Assembly: GCA_009763385.1 (NCBI GenBank)
Contig: CM019825.1
Coordinates: 2,356,001 to 2,420,000 of the forward strand
DNA: 64,000 nucleotides
Direction: 5' to 3'
Source of the DNA: Coix lacryma-jobi var. lacryma-jobi
Taxonomy: Eukaryota; Streptophyta; Magnoliopsida; Poales; Poaceae
In this document: one piece after another, positions 11,665 to 22,737 of the stretch
How positions within the stretch are numbered: the stretch's first letter is position 1
Layout of the letters: every line of letters starts with the position of its first letter
Translations under genes and position numbers: made by a program
Notes under the pieces: model-generated
Told to the model about the DNA's origin: nothing
Seen by the model: the letters and a program-made list of their open reading frames with translations, nothing else
Database searches by the model: none

Positions 11665-12332
11665 ATAAAAAGACATAGGGTGAGCATACGGTCCAACACT
11701 GGGGTTAGTGAAGTAGGGAGAATACCAGTGTTGGGCCGGCTGCTCAAAAGAATGGTTAGCAGAAAAACCATTCCTAGCACGCCTACGAGAAGAGCGATCA
11801 CCACGTTGAGGAAAATGTGGTCCGCTAAGGGACGAGCGTCCATCGCGATACTCAAAACGCGGTGGGGGAAAGCGCTTAACTACAAAGCCACCGCCACAGG
11901 GTCCATAGCCTACAACTGCAGGCTCCCGCCAGGCACGACCTCCTCGCAGCCTAGGCCTAGGAACTTGAGGTTTTGGACCTCTAGGCCTAGCAGCACGCCT
12001 CTGAACGTTCGGCACATGTACATCATGGAAAGGATGGTACATGTCTGTGTTGTTCATCTCCTTTGCGCGGCGCGCCTCTCTCTTGCACCGAAAGCAAAAC
12101 TCACTCAAGTGTCCATCTCTCCCACAGTGCTCACAATGGTACCTCACCGCTCTCAAAGGGGGTTGTTGGTACTCACGGTAGTGGGTGTGGATCACTTTGC
12201 CCTTCTGTGGCATAAGCTCCTCCTGGATGGGTGGCATTGTATCCAGCTTGTTCTTGAGGTGGTTTGGTTTTGGAGCCCATGATTGTTTCTTGGGTGGAGC
12301 TCTCGGAGGTTCAACAAACACCCCATCCTTGG
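11662..12332 (-). pseudogene. gag: Copia-1 gag C-terminal segment with zinc knuckle
   Basis: This is the continuation of Copia-1 gag left of Gypsy-1 (NTKDGVFVEPPRAPPKK). It has a knuckle CEHCGRDGHLSEFC (CX2CX4HX4C), then an Arg/Pro/Gly-rich tail. The frame ends at 11662-11664, and protease begins in a different frame immediately after. I cannot tell whether that frame change is natural for the family or damage. Confidence 0.8.
12328..12332. other. Target-site duplication CTTGG (left) of Gypsy-1
   Basis: Matches 26391-26395 on the other side. Both copies lie inside Copia-1 gag codons. Confidence 0.92.
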
Positions 12333-13062
12333 TGTTGTTTCGGGTCCGAGGCCCCGAAACAGCGGGTTGTCGCACGAACGAAAGCGCGGAGCGAAAGCGG
12401 AAAACGAACGGGCAAGTAGGGAAATAGTAGAAGTGAACAACCGTCTCCCCCCCTCTGTGGAGGGTTGGGAGCCCCTTTTATATTAATATCAAACTGTTTA
12501 AAAGTACAAATATGCCCTTCCAACCACTCCGCCATAATTACAGAAAGGCCCTCTCCCAGTCTGCCCTGCGACTTCCCTAGCTTCCTGGGCCCGCGGGGTG
12601 CCACCGTAATTGCACGCGGAAGCGAAGCGACCCGCGTGCCCTTCCTTCTGACCTGCGGGCCCCCTCCGCGCCACCGTTCGGAGGACCCTGCGAAAGGAGA
12701 ACATACGGCCAAAGACCGAAAGGGAGAAACGCAAGTCTGCAGCGAACATTCGGCTTTCGCTCGAAAGCTCATATGGCGCGAGCGCCTAGTGGCTCGCTGT
12801 GCTTTCGCGCGAAAGCGGGTCCTTCGAGGCCTCCCAGCGGGTCCTTCGAGGCCTCCCAACTAGTCCTCCTTGCGGACATCTTATATTCGCGCGAAAGGCA
12901 CATGAGTCTGCCTTCCGCGCCACACCCATTCGCGCGAAAGGCTGACCCGCGAAACCGCTAGCCGGCGGCGATCACTTTCGCGGCTGTGTGGCTTTTGGCT
13001 TAGGGGACGAAAGCTCCGCCAGGCGAAAACAGGTAGCTCACGCCTGGGCTACCGCCCCAACA
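12333..13062 (-). repeat. 3' LTR of Gypsy-1
   Basis: 730 bp, TGTTG...CAACA. TATAAAAG lies on the minus strand at 12475-12482. Dense in TTTCGCGCGAAAG-type palindromes near 12805-12945. Confidence 0.93.
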
Positions 13063-13073
13063 ATAGCCCCTCA
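13063..13073 (-). other. Polypurine tract of Gypsy-1
   Basis: On the minus strand GAGGGGCTAT lies directly before the 3' LTR. Gypsy-2 has CGGGGGCTAC in the same place. Confidence 0.6.
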
Positions 13074-13375
13074 ACGCCGTGCCGCGCGGGGCCGCGGATC
13101 GACGTTGCTTGCTTGCGGTACGCCCGCCCGCGAGAGGACATGCGAAAGTGTCTCCTGTTTTCGCCTGTCCTTGACGCGCGTTTTTATTTTTACTGTATAT
13201 ATAAAGATTTTTTTTTATTATTATTGCCCTATATATATATATATTAAGCGCACGCGGTGTGTCAGTTGTTTTATCAAGGAGCGACGGTTGATGTTTTGAG
13301 GCGTATTTAAGCGTCTCCTCGTGTTCCGAGTCGCTCCGTACCCCTCGGTTTCCGGGCCGCGCCCATACGCGCGGG

Positions 13376-13383
13376 TATAAAAC
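13376..13383 (+). promoter_or_regulatory. TATA box of the Gypsy-1 antisense gene
   Basis: TATAAAAC on the plus strand, about 310 bp before the ATG at 13689. A leader intron (GT near 13519, AG at 13686-13687) would bring the start codon just past the splice junction. Confidence 0.5.
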
Positions 13384-13688
13384 GGGGATCGCCCCGCCCG
13401 CCAGAGGCCGCGCGCACTCCCTGGTCCTTTGCTTCCTTCTTACTTTCGGCATCTTTTCGCTTTCGGCGCTCAACACTTTCGCTCAGGAAGCTAGTTTGCG
13501 CTTCAACGCGTTTTTCAGGTGAGCTTTTTGTACATCTTTCGTTTGTCTGGCGAAAGTGTCGCACTGAATGCGCGCTTTCGCTTTCATGTTTTGTGCCGTT
13601 ATATTTTTCTGCTGTTTTTGGTTTGACGATTGTTATTTTTTGAGCGCTTACATATGCGTGCACTTTTTCTAATTTGCCGCCATGCTAG

Positions 13689-16600
13689 ATGGCGTCCACG
13701 AGCTCGTCTTCATCCACGTCCACATCCGACTCGAGTAGCGAGAGTTCCAGCATTTCGGAGTCGAGCAAGACCGTGTCGATTGTGTCCGGCGCTGTCGACG
13801 AACGGGTAGAGGGGCGCGCTGGGAGCGTCCATTCGGATGAAGGGGTTTCGATTTCGACTCCGATCCCGGAAGACTGCTCGTTCTATCTGGGCTGCTCCCA
13901 AGTTACCCCGTCTGTCTTGCAAGGTTTCGCCGAAAAAGGCATCATAAGCGAACGTGTGCTTTCGCTGTGTCGGGCGCCTGGAGAAGAAGCGATCCCAAGC
14001 CCCCGGCCATATGAAGCTATTGTTTTCTGGGACTACTTTGTGGCCGGGTTGGACTTTCCTCTGGAGGATTTTGTTGGCGGTGTGTTGGACACATTCAAGA
14101 TCCAGCTCCATCAGCTCACGCCTAATGCCTTTTCGCGCTTGAGCATATTCGCGATGGCCCTGAAGATGATGGGATGTAAGCTGCGTGCCGAGGTTTTCGT
14201 GAAATATTATGATATCCACCGTCGGCGTAGCCAGGTGTTGGACTATTTCTTGCGAGAGGAGCTACCCAGCAAAATTGGGTGTATCAACTTCGTTCCGCGA
14301 AAGGCTCGAGGCAACATCTGCATCTCGCCGACGTATAAGAACAAATGGCCTCAATGGACGGATTTTTGGTTCTACGTCCGCGTCTGCTCGAATAGAGCTG
14401 TTCGGGAGGCGAAAGAGCGAGGCCTGGAAAGGCCGTCTCCTCTTGTGTCTGTGCAGAGGGAGTTTGTCGGACTTCACGCGCCGCCGGCGGCTTTGACCGA
14501 TGGCGAAAGCATTGCGTGCGGCGATGCTTTCGCCCTAACTTCCAGGTTTTAGATCAGCCGAGACCTCATCGAGGAGTGGATTGCTGTCGGCCAAAACCCC
14601 CTCTGCTCGGAGACCGAATTTGAAAACATTGTCAGTGTTGGTGGCTACCGAGGGCCGACGCTTCTGGTTGGGCGTCCGGCGAACTTTTGGAACGACGCCG
14701 CATTTGTGAGCCATGTCGAGAAGGAGGCGAACAAGATCTGCGGTCCGTACCTAAAGAAAGAGCGCGAATTCAAGATAAATTCTATAGGTGGTCGAGGTCG
14801 ACTGAACCGTGTTTTCGACGCTATGGGGGTCGCCTACGGGGAAAGGCCCCTGCCAGCTGATGATGACCGGGCGGGAGGGAGGCAGGCCGTGGCAGGGAAA
14901 AGCAAAGCCCCGGCATCGCGAAAACGCAAACTCTCAGAGCCCGGGGATGTTCGTCTTTGCCGCGTTATCACGAAACCGGTTGGTAAACACCGAAGAAAAA
15001 CTCCACGTCTGATCAGTAACGTCGATACGATCCGCAGCGCTGAGGTAGAGTGTGACTTCGCGTATCGGCGCTTTACCGCTTTCGCTTTGTTTTTACCCTT
15101 GCCTATTTGTTATTGCATTCTTTCGCTTTAGCTTGGCGAAAGTTACCTCTGAATGCTGGAATACACCTTATTCGTCCATTTCAGGGTTCGCTTGGGTCAG
15201 CGGACTTGGCGTCGCGCAAGGCTGGGGCTGCTTCATTCTTCGACGACGACGTTTCTTCCGGCGTGCCACCTCCTGCGAAAGCTGGGGTTCGTAAACCGGC
15301 GGGCCCTGCTGCAGTTGAACCGGCGCCCAAGCGCGCGAAGAGCTCCCTGGCTCCCGCGGAGAAAGGGAAAGGGGTGCCGGTCGAACGGGCGGTGGAGAAA
15401 GGTAAGGCGTGGTCTTATCGAAAGTCTATTCGGCTGACGCAGTCTATGGTGGATGACCAGCTGTTGGGCCATGGTCGCATCGAGTTAGATAGTCGGCCTG
15501 AGGACTACTTAAACCCGTGCCTTTATACCGGGCTGAGCTCTTCGAGCGAAATGGACGACGCCCGGGAGGAGTCTTATCGGATTGCTCGTTTTTTGGGTGC
15601 AGCTTCCGACTCTCATCTTGCTTCTCATTTTGACTGCCGAAAGCTCGGTATCCTGACCGCCGAGGACAGCGAAATGAATAAGTTTATAGATTGTGCTCAG
15701 AGAGCTTTCGTCGCTCCAGAAGTCGAGCGCGATCTGTTGAAAGCCGGGAGCGGGCATCTTGGCGACGCCTTGTCCTTCCACCTGGCCAGCGTAAGCATTT
15801 CGCTTAGCTCACTTGTTCGCCTCTGCCACGGCTTTGCCATGTTGCAGGTTTCTAACGTGTTTGGTTGTTGCTGTTGTTTTCTCTGCTGGCAGGCGCTGGT
15901 GCTGGCGCGGAGCCAGACTCGCCAGAGCGAGCTATTCGCAAGTCGAGTTGAAACGGAAAAACAAGACAGGGATCGCCGCCTGAAGGAGCTGGAGAAGGAG
16001 AACGCTGCCCTGAAAAAGGCGGCGGAAGACGAAAAGACTGCCCGTCGGCTGGCTCAATGCGAAGCCGAAAGGCTAAAGGAAGAACTTACCGTGCTAAGGA
16101 GCTCCTTCGAAGATGACCGCGCGGACATTTCGGCCCTCGCTGATGGCCTTGTCACGAAGTATGTACAATGCTTAAAAAGCACTGGCGTACTTTCGGATGG
16201 CCCGGGCGAAAACGACTTACGCAGCTGCCTGGCTTGGCTTCGCACGGAGCTGGACGCGCTGGAGGGGCATATGTCCCTTTCGCGCGATTACGCTTCGGCT
16301 GCAGGCATCAAGGCCATCGGTGTCAGCCTGCTGAATGTCGGGTGTTCGCATACCGCCGACCTTGCGGTGGCGGATGTGGACGCCTGCTGGCGGACTCCTC
16401 CTAAAGTGAAAGTTCTCGGCAAGAAATTTTTCGAGGAGTTTTGGCTTGCCGGCGGCAACGACATGGCTTTGGTCCAATCCGCCGTCGGCCGTGCTAAGGT
16501 TAATTTGAGGGGGCTCCTTTTCTCCCTTTCTTTGCTTGTATGCTTTCGTCATTTGCGAACTAAATTCTGTTTGAGCGCAGACTTCGGAGGAGCGGACGCA

Positions 16601-16763
16601 AATCCGACAGATTTTCAATGCCTACATCTCCGAGCGCCAGAACCAGGAAGTCGAGAAGGACGAGGGCGACGCTACCGGTGCCACTCCTGAAGCGAACCCC
16701 GAAAGCTCAGCTGCTGGAGCTGCGCGCGCTACGAGCGAAAGCCATGATAGGGTAGCCACATAG
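13689..16763 (+). pseudogene. Gypsy-1 antisense gene (Transposase_28-like plus coiled coil), four exons, one nonsense codon
   Basis: Runs opposite to gag-pol. Proposed exons: 13689-15044, 15185-15790, 15893-16498, 16581-16763. All introns start GT, end AG and are phase 0, giving about 916 residues. Exon 1 has a Ser-rich start, then a region (about residues 100-240) resembling the putative gypsy-type transposon domain (Transposase_28): PYEAIVFWDYF, LHQLTPNAFSRLSIF, TDFWFYVRV. Exon 2 is basic (PKRAKSSLAPAEKGKG). Exon 3 has a coiled coil (RRLKELEKENAALKKAAEDE). A TAG at 14550-14552 interrupts exon 1 where CAG is likely. Function is unknown; the same architecture occurs in Gypsy-2. Confidence 0.75.
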
Positions 16764-16791
16764 TCGACTGGGAGGCAGATGTTTTGTACTT

Positions 16792-17223
16792 TTGGGCAAA
16801 ACAGAAGAGAACGCCGAAAACATGTGTAATGTACTCATTAATTTTGGCACTATGTTCATCCAGGTTCCGGGCGCTGGAACTACGGAGGTTCTTGACGTCT
16901 GCCCTCTGATGATTAAATCCGGTAACTTGTGTGTTGGCAGCGATTTGTGGCGGAGCTTTCGCGCGAGGTTTCCCGCGGCGACGCTCTCGTTATACTTGAG
17001 CAGGCGCGCCCGGAAACTCCAACGGGCCGAGGAAAGACTTCGGGAATTCTACCGTGGTTTCAATCCTCGGCGACTAGAAGAAAGGCGAAAACAGCGCGAT
17101 AGCAAACGAGCGGCCCTGGATGCTTGCGAAGGGCCGATTATAACACAAGAGCCGGAGGACTATTCGTTTTCCCCCGACGCTCGTAGATACAGCATGTCCC
17201 TTGGTACAGTGAGGGACGCTTAG
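16792..17223 (+). CDS. Uncharacterised ORF after the Gypsy-1 antisense gene
   Basis: A 143-codon open frame starting 28 bp after the antisense gene stop. The C-terminal half is basic and helical (RRARKLQRAEERLREFYRGF). It may be a further exon or a decayed extension; I recognise no domain. Confidence 0.3.
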   Translation: MGKTEENAENMCNVLINFGTMFIQVPGAGTTEVLDVCPLMIKSGNLCVGSDLWRSFRARFPAATLSLYLSRRARKLQRAEERLREFYRGFNPRRLEERRKQRDSKRAALDACEGPIITQEPEDYSFSPDARRYSMSLGTVRDA

Positions 17224-17400
17224 ACTTTTATGCGGTGCGGTTCCTTTGTGAAATGTAATTTTCGCCTTCATAAAGCTTTTATTTTTTATCATTGCGTCCT
17301 TTTTCGAGTGTTGAAAAGCATACACTTTCGGCGATTAGGCGTTCGCTGCGGATCTTTCGCACGGTTAAGCCGTCGAGTATTTCAGCGAGTTTTTGTGAAG

Positions 17401-18628
17401 TGCCCGCCCCCAAACACTTAGACGAGGGGCGGCAGCATTCGCGCGAGGGAGCCTTCGTTGCGAGCCCCTCGGCCGATAGTATAGACGCGCCCGCCCCCCA
17501 AATAATTAGACGAGGGGCGAAGGCATTCGCGCGAGGGAGCTTTCGGTGCGAGCCCCTCGGCCGATAGTATAGACGCGCCCGCCCCCCAAACACTTAGACG
17601 AGGGGCGAAGGCATTCGCGCGAGGGAGCTTTCAGTGCGAGCCCCTCGGCCGATAGTATAGACGCGCCCGCCCCCCAAACACTTAGACGAGGGGCGAAGGC
17701 ATTCACGCGAGGGAGCTTTCGGTGCGAGCCCCTCGGCCGATAGTATAGACGCGCCCGCCCCCCAAACACTTAGACGAGGGGCGAAGGCATTCGCGCGAGG
17801 GAGCTTTCGGTGCAAGCCCCTCGGCCGATAGTATAGACGCGCCCGCCCCCCCCCCCAAACACTTAGACGAGGGGCGAAGGCATTCGTGCGAGGGAGCTTC
17901 CGGTGCGAGCCCCTCGGCCGATAGCATAAACGCGCCCGCCCCCCAAACACTTAGACGAGAGGCGAAGGCTTTCGCGCGAAGGAGCTTTCGGTGCGAGCCC
18001 CTCGGCCGATAATATAGACGCGCCCGCCCCCCAAACACTTAGATGAGAGGCGAAGGCTTTCGCGCGAGGGAGCTTTCGGTGCGAGCCCCTCGGCCGATAG
18101 CATAAACGCGCCCGCCCCCCAAACACTTAGACGAGGGGCGAAGGCTTTCGCGCGAGGGAGCTTTCGGTGCGAGCCCCTCGGCCGATAATATAGACGCGCC
18201 CGCCCCCCAAACACTTAGACGAGGGGCGAAGGCTTTCGCGCGAGGGAGCTTTCGGTGTGAGCCCCTCGGCCGATAATATAGACGCGCCCGCCCCCCAAAC
18301 ACTTAGACGAGGGGCGAAGGCTTTCGCGCGAGGGAGCTTTCGGTGCGAGCCCCTCGGCCGATAGCATAAACGCGCCCGCCCCCCAAACACTTAGACGAGG
18401 GGCGAAGGCTTTCACGCGAGGGAGCTTTCGGTGCGAGCCCCTCGGCCGATAATATAGACGCGCCCGCCCCCCAAACACTTAGACGAGGGGCGAAGGCTTT
18501 CGCGCGAGGGAGCTTTCGGTGTGAGCCCCTCGGCCGATAGTATAGATGCGCCCGCCCCCAAACACTTAGACGAGGGGCGAAGGCTTTCGCGCGAGGGAGC
18601 TTTCGGTGCGAGCCCCTCGGCCGATAGC
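17401..18628. repeat. Tandem repeat, about 14 copies of an 88-bp unit (Gypsy-1)
   Basis: Units begin at about 17411, 17498, 17587, 17675, 17763, 17857, 17943, 18032, 18120, 18208, 18296, 18384, 18472 and 18559. Each contains GAGGGGC and, about 45 bp on, GCCCCTC, so single strands can fold into a hairpin with TTTCGCGCGAGGGAGCTTTC in the loop side. Units are open in one minus-strand frame only because 88-bp spacing cycles frames; I do not regard this as coding. Confidence 0.95.
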
Positions 18629-19177
18629 ACGCAAGATCTGTTGAGTTAACTGCCTGTCGAGGTCGGGAAAACTAGCTGACGAAAGTGCCTTTTTATATTG
18701 CGAAAGGGAGGTTTGCCACCGGCTATAACTGCGACATTGCTCGTATTGCTGTCCAGCCGCATGCATGGCTTGGTTCATCTCCTGTCTTTGGTTTAAGATG
18801 GGAGTGCCACTCGATGGGACTGCCGCCTACAGTTACCAGATTGGTGACGATGGGCGGACGTGCCACCGATGACACAATCACCAAAACGAAAGGGTGACTC
18901 CTGATGCTTCCTATTCGCACTTTTGCGGCTGTGCCAATCCTTTCGCGGCTTGACATTGGAAAAGGCTGGGTAATTTTTGGATGGCTGTTGGGGGGTTTGC
19001 CCCCGGGTGTCTATTTATATTGCCTTACCTTTGTTGCGATGGGGTTGCATTTACTCCCTTGGCTGTACTTGCGGGCGCTTGGTAGGTAAAAAGTGAATAT
19101 GGCATTTATGCTATTAAAGGCTACTGGGGCCTATCGGCTATCCTTGCCGTCTGGCAGGGACTGCTCATTTTGCTTGC
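18629..19177. other. Spacer between the two tandem-repeat blocks of Gypsy-1
   Basis: No coding domain seen. One inverted pair is visible: GGCAGTCCCATCGAGTGGC on one strand near 18800 faces unrelated sequence, so nothing firm can be said. Confidence 0.4.
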
Positions 19178-19575
19178 TGGCTTTCGTTCCGCCCTTGCGT
19201 TTTGTCGGAGGGTCGGTTTTTTACATAACCTGCGAGCTTTCGTTCCGCCCTCGCGTTTTGTCGGAAGGTCGGTTTTTTCATAGTCCGCATGCTTTCGTTC
19301 CGCCCTCGCGTTTTGTCGGAGGGTTGTTTTTTTTCATAGCCTGCAGGCTTTCGTTCCGCCCTCGCATTTTGTCGGAGGGTCGGTTTTTACATAGCCCGCA
19401 GGCTTTCATTCCGCCCTCGCATTTTGTCGGAGGGTCGGTTTTTATATAGCCCGCAGGCTTTCATTCCGCCCTTGCATTTTGTCGGAGGGTCGGTTTTTAC
19501 ATAGCCCGCAGGCTTTCATTCCGCCCTCGCATTTTGTCGGAGGGTCGGTTTTTATATAGCCCGCAGGCTTTCGAG
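19178..19575. repeat. Tandem repeat, seven copies of a unit of about 56 bp (Gypsy-1)
   Basis: Each copy holds CTTTCGTTCCGCCC or CTTTCATTCCGCCC followed by TTTTGTCGGAGGGTCGG (starts near 19181, 19237, 19292, 19347, 19402, 19458, 19516). It lies between the 3' ends of gag-pol and the antisense gene. Confidence 0.9.
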
Positions 19576-19881
19576 ATTGTCGGTGGAGGTGAAGGGTCTC
19601 TTTCGCCCTACCTCCCCGACATTCTCTTTTCATCACATTTTGGTGATGAATGTCTCAACCTTATGTTTGGGTGACTTCGTCTTTTACCGAGCCGCGTGAT
19701 ATTTTTGGGGAATTACGTTTTCCTTTCGCAATGTAGCGGTTACATTCGGCTGCCTCGTTAAAAAACCTCGCACCCCGATGAAGGGCTTCCCCGGCGAGGA
19801 AAAAGAGCGCAGCCGGCCTTTGATTACAAAAAATGGTGAAAGATGGAAGAGGGAATTACATCACAGTTCAAAAAAGATAAA

Positions 19882-22737
19882 TTACGGGTAGAAGCGGCGC
19901 AGATTGCTCGCGTTCCATGTGTGGGCTGATTCTTCGCCCTTGTCATTCAACAGCCGGAATACACCGGGTGCTGCCATGCTTGCCACGATGAAAGGGCCTT
20001 GCCATTGCGATTGCAGCTTACCTTGCTTGTCTGGCTGCCGAATGGTGACCATGTCTCCAGGCTTGATGTCCTTTCGGACTATCGTCTTGTCCCTGTGATG
20101 CTTCGTTTCGGCGTGGTACTTCTCGAGATTGTCTGCAGCTTGCAATCTTGCTTCTTCGATAGTGTCGAGTTCGAGGTGTCTTTGCTCTTGAGTCGTTGGG
20201 GCCATTTCGATTCGGAAGGAGCCCAGCTTTACCTCTTCCGGGGTGACTGCCTCTTCGCCGTAAAGTAGCCTGAACGGGGTGAAGCCGGTAGCTCTGGACC
20301 GTGAGATGTTGTGCCCCTATACAGCCGTTGTTAGGGTGTTGGCCCATTTGCCTTTCGGCGAGTCGTACAAAGTTTTCGAAATTGCCGAAAAAATTAGGCC
20401 ATTCGCTCTCTCGACAGCCCCGTTTGCCTGCGGGTAATTTACCGAGGCGAAATTAAGCTTTATGTTGAGTTCATCATAGAAACTCCTGAATTCGGCACAA
20501 TCGAACTGCTTGCCGTTGTCGCAAGTGATGAAGGACGGAACACCGAAACGACAGATTATCCTCTGTCAGACGAATTTTGTTAAGGAGGTGGAAGTTATAC
20601 TGGCGAGGGCCTTCGCTTCCACTCACTTTGTAAAATACTCGAGGGCGACCGCTGCGAAACGCAGGTTGCCCGGAGCTGCTGGTAGCGGACCTACTATGTC
20701 GATGCCCCATCTCTGCAAGGGCCAGGTCGGGACTATCGGTGTAGTTTCATTCGCTGGGGCTTTCTGATTTTTGGCGAACATCTGGCAACCTTTGCAATAT
20801 TTTACCAGCTCTCTGGCGTCTGATGCGGCGGAAGGCCAATAAAATCCTTGCCTCATTGCTCTATGCACTATTTCGTGAGGCCCTCTGTGCGCTCCGCACA
20901 TTCCGACGTGCATTTCTTCGAGTAGCTGAATGCCTTCACGCTTGCTTATGCATTTCAGGAGAGGAGCTGTTATCCCATTTTTGAACAACTGCTCTCCGAT
21001 GATTGAGTAACCTTTCGCTCTGCTGGCCATCCTTTCGGCATCCTTCCTGGACTCCGGCTCGTAAGTCCCGGCTAGATAAGCGAATATCTGCGACCTCCAG
21101 TCATCACTGACGATAGCGTGTACTGAACTTGGATGATCTTCCTCCTCTTTCACTGCCTTGGCTGAAAGGACTTGATAGAACACGTCTGGTGGAAGTGGTA
21201 AATTTTGTGCTGCGGCTTTGGCCAGTTCGTCTGCCTCTGCGTTTTCGGCCCTTGGAATGTGACGTAAGGTGAAACCAGTGAAATACTTCTCCATTCTTCT
21301 GATTGCTGCCAGATACTTGGCTAACTCTGGTTCTCTTGCTGTGAAATCCTTTTCGGCGTGACCAACAACGAGTTGGGAATCCGACTTGACTATGCATCTT
21401 CTCGCTCCGATTGCTCGGAGCTTTCGTAAACCCAAAAGCACGGCCTCATATTCGGCAGTGTTGTTGGTTGTGAGGAACTGCAGCCTTGCGGCAAATCTGA
21501 CCTTCGGTCCTCTTGGTGGCGTAAGGATCGCTGAGATTCTAGCTCCAGCCATTCCCCATGCGCCGTCACAATTCACTGTCCACACGGGCTCCTCAAATTC
21601 GAGCGTTGTGTCGAAAGCGGCGGGAGTCCAGTTTGCTATGAAATCCGCCAATGCCTGCGACTTGATTGCGGATCTGTGCTGGAAGTCGATCACGTATTCG
21701 TTCAGCTCCGCCGCCCACTTGCCAATTCGGCTGATAGCTTCGTTGTTGCGGAACAGGGCTTCCAATGGCTGAGCCGAAAGGACTATGATGTGGTGAGTCT
21801 GAAAGTAGTGCTTCAGCTTTCTAGAAGCCATTACTACTGTGTAAGCTATCTTCTCCAGCTCTGAGTAGTTCAGTTTTGCACCTGAAAGGGCCTCGGAGAC
21901 GAAGTAGATTGGGAACTGCGTCATCTTGTTTGCATGCTCTTTCTCTTCCACCAGTACTGCGCTTATGGTGGTGTGCGATGCTGCAAGATACAGCAAGAGT
22001 GTCGCTTCCGGCAACGGCTTGGATAGAGTGGTCAGTTTTGTCAAATACTCCTTTAGTTGCTGAAAGGCCTGCCGCTGCTCTTCCCCCCAATCGAAAGGGT
22101 CAGAGCTACGCAGAGTTTGGAAGAAAGGCAGTCCTTTTTCAGCGGACCTTGCGATAAATCTGTTCAAAGAAGCCAGCCTTCCTGTCAACTTTTGTACTTG
22201 CTTTCGGTTTGAGGGCGGTTGCATGTAGATGATTGCCGCTATCTTGTCGGGATTAGCTTCAATTCCTCTTGCCGATACCAGGCAACCGAGGAGCTTGCCT
22301 TTCTTGATGCCAAAAATGCACTTGTCAGGGTTGAGCTTCAAACCACTCTTTCGGAGATTGCCGAAAGTCTCGAGCAAGTCTGCCTGATGATCTTCCTGTC
22401 TATCGCTCTTGACCACTATATCGTCAACGTAAGCCAACAAGTTTTTCTTTTGCTTCTGGCTTTCAAACACCTTGTCAGTCATCCGCGAGAAAGTAGGGCC
22501 TGCATTCCGCAGCCCTTCCGGCATTCGCCGGTAGCAGTATGTACCTGTAGGGGTGATGAAACTGGTTTTCTCCTCATCGTCGGGATGAAGCCAAATCTGG
22601 TGATAGCCTGAAAAACAATCTAGCAAGCTCATTATTTCACAACCAGATGCAATGTCGACAAGCTTGTCGATACGAGGCAAAGGATACGGATCCTTCGGGC
22701 AACATTTGTTGAGGTCGGTGAAATCGACGCACATTCA
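19882..22737 (-). pseudogene. pol: Gypsy-1 reverse transcriptase, RNase H, integrase (four nonsense codons)
   Basis: One frame in phase with gag. RT has MCVDFTDLNKCCPKDPYPLP and catalytic AYVDDIVVKS. RNase H has CDGAWG, AEYEAVLLGL, KSDSQLVVG and ADELAKAA. Integrase has an H-H-C-C finger (MHVGMCGAHRG to KGCQMF), then D (WGIDIVGPLP), D (TCDNGKQF) and E (GAVERANGLI), and ends NLRRFYP at 19882. Stops: TGA at 22735-22737 (Arg expected before MCVDF), TGA at 20623-20625, TGA at 20566-20568 and TAG at 20317-20319 (all three at expected Trp). Every one is a C-to-T or G-to-A transition. Confidence 0.93.

Noticed and set aside
17401..18628. CRISPR-like array
   Set aside because: Units of 88 bp follow each other with no unique spacers, and the setting is a plant retrotransposon. 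It is a plain tandem repeat.
17506..18630. Set of overlapping minus-strand ORFs of about 87 codons
   Set aside because: They are translations of the 88-bp repeat, cycling frames; no start context or domain supports coding.
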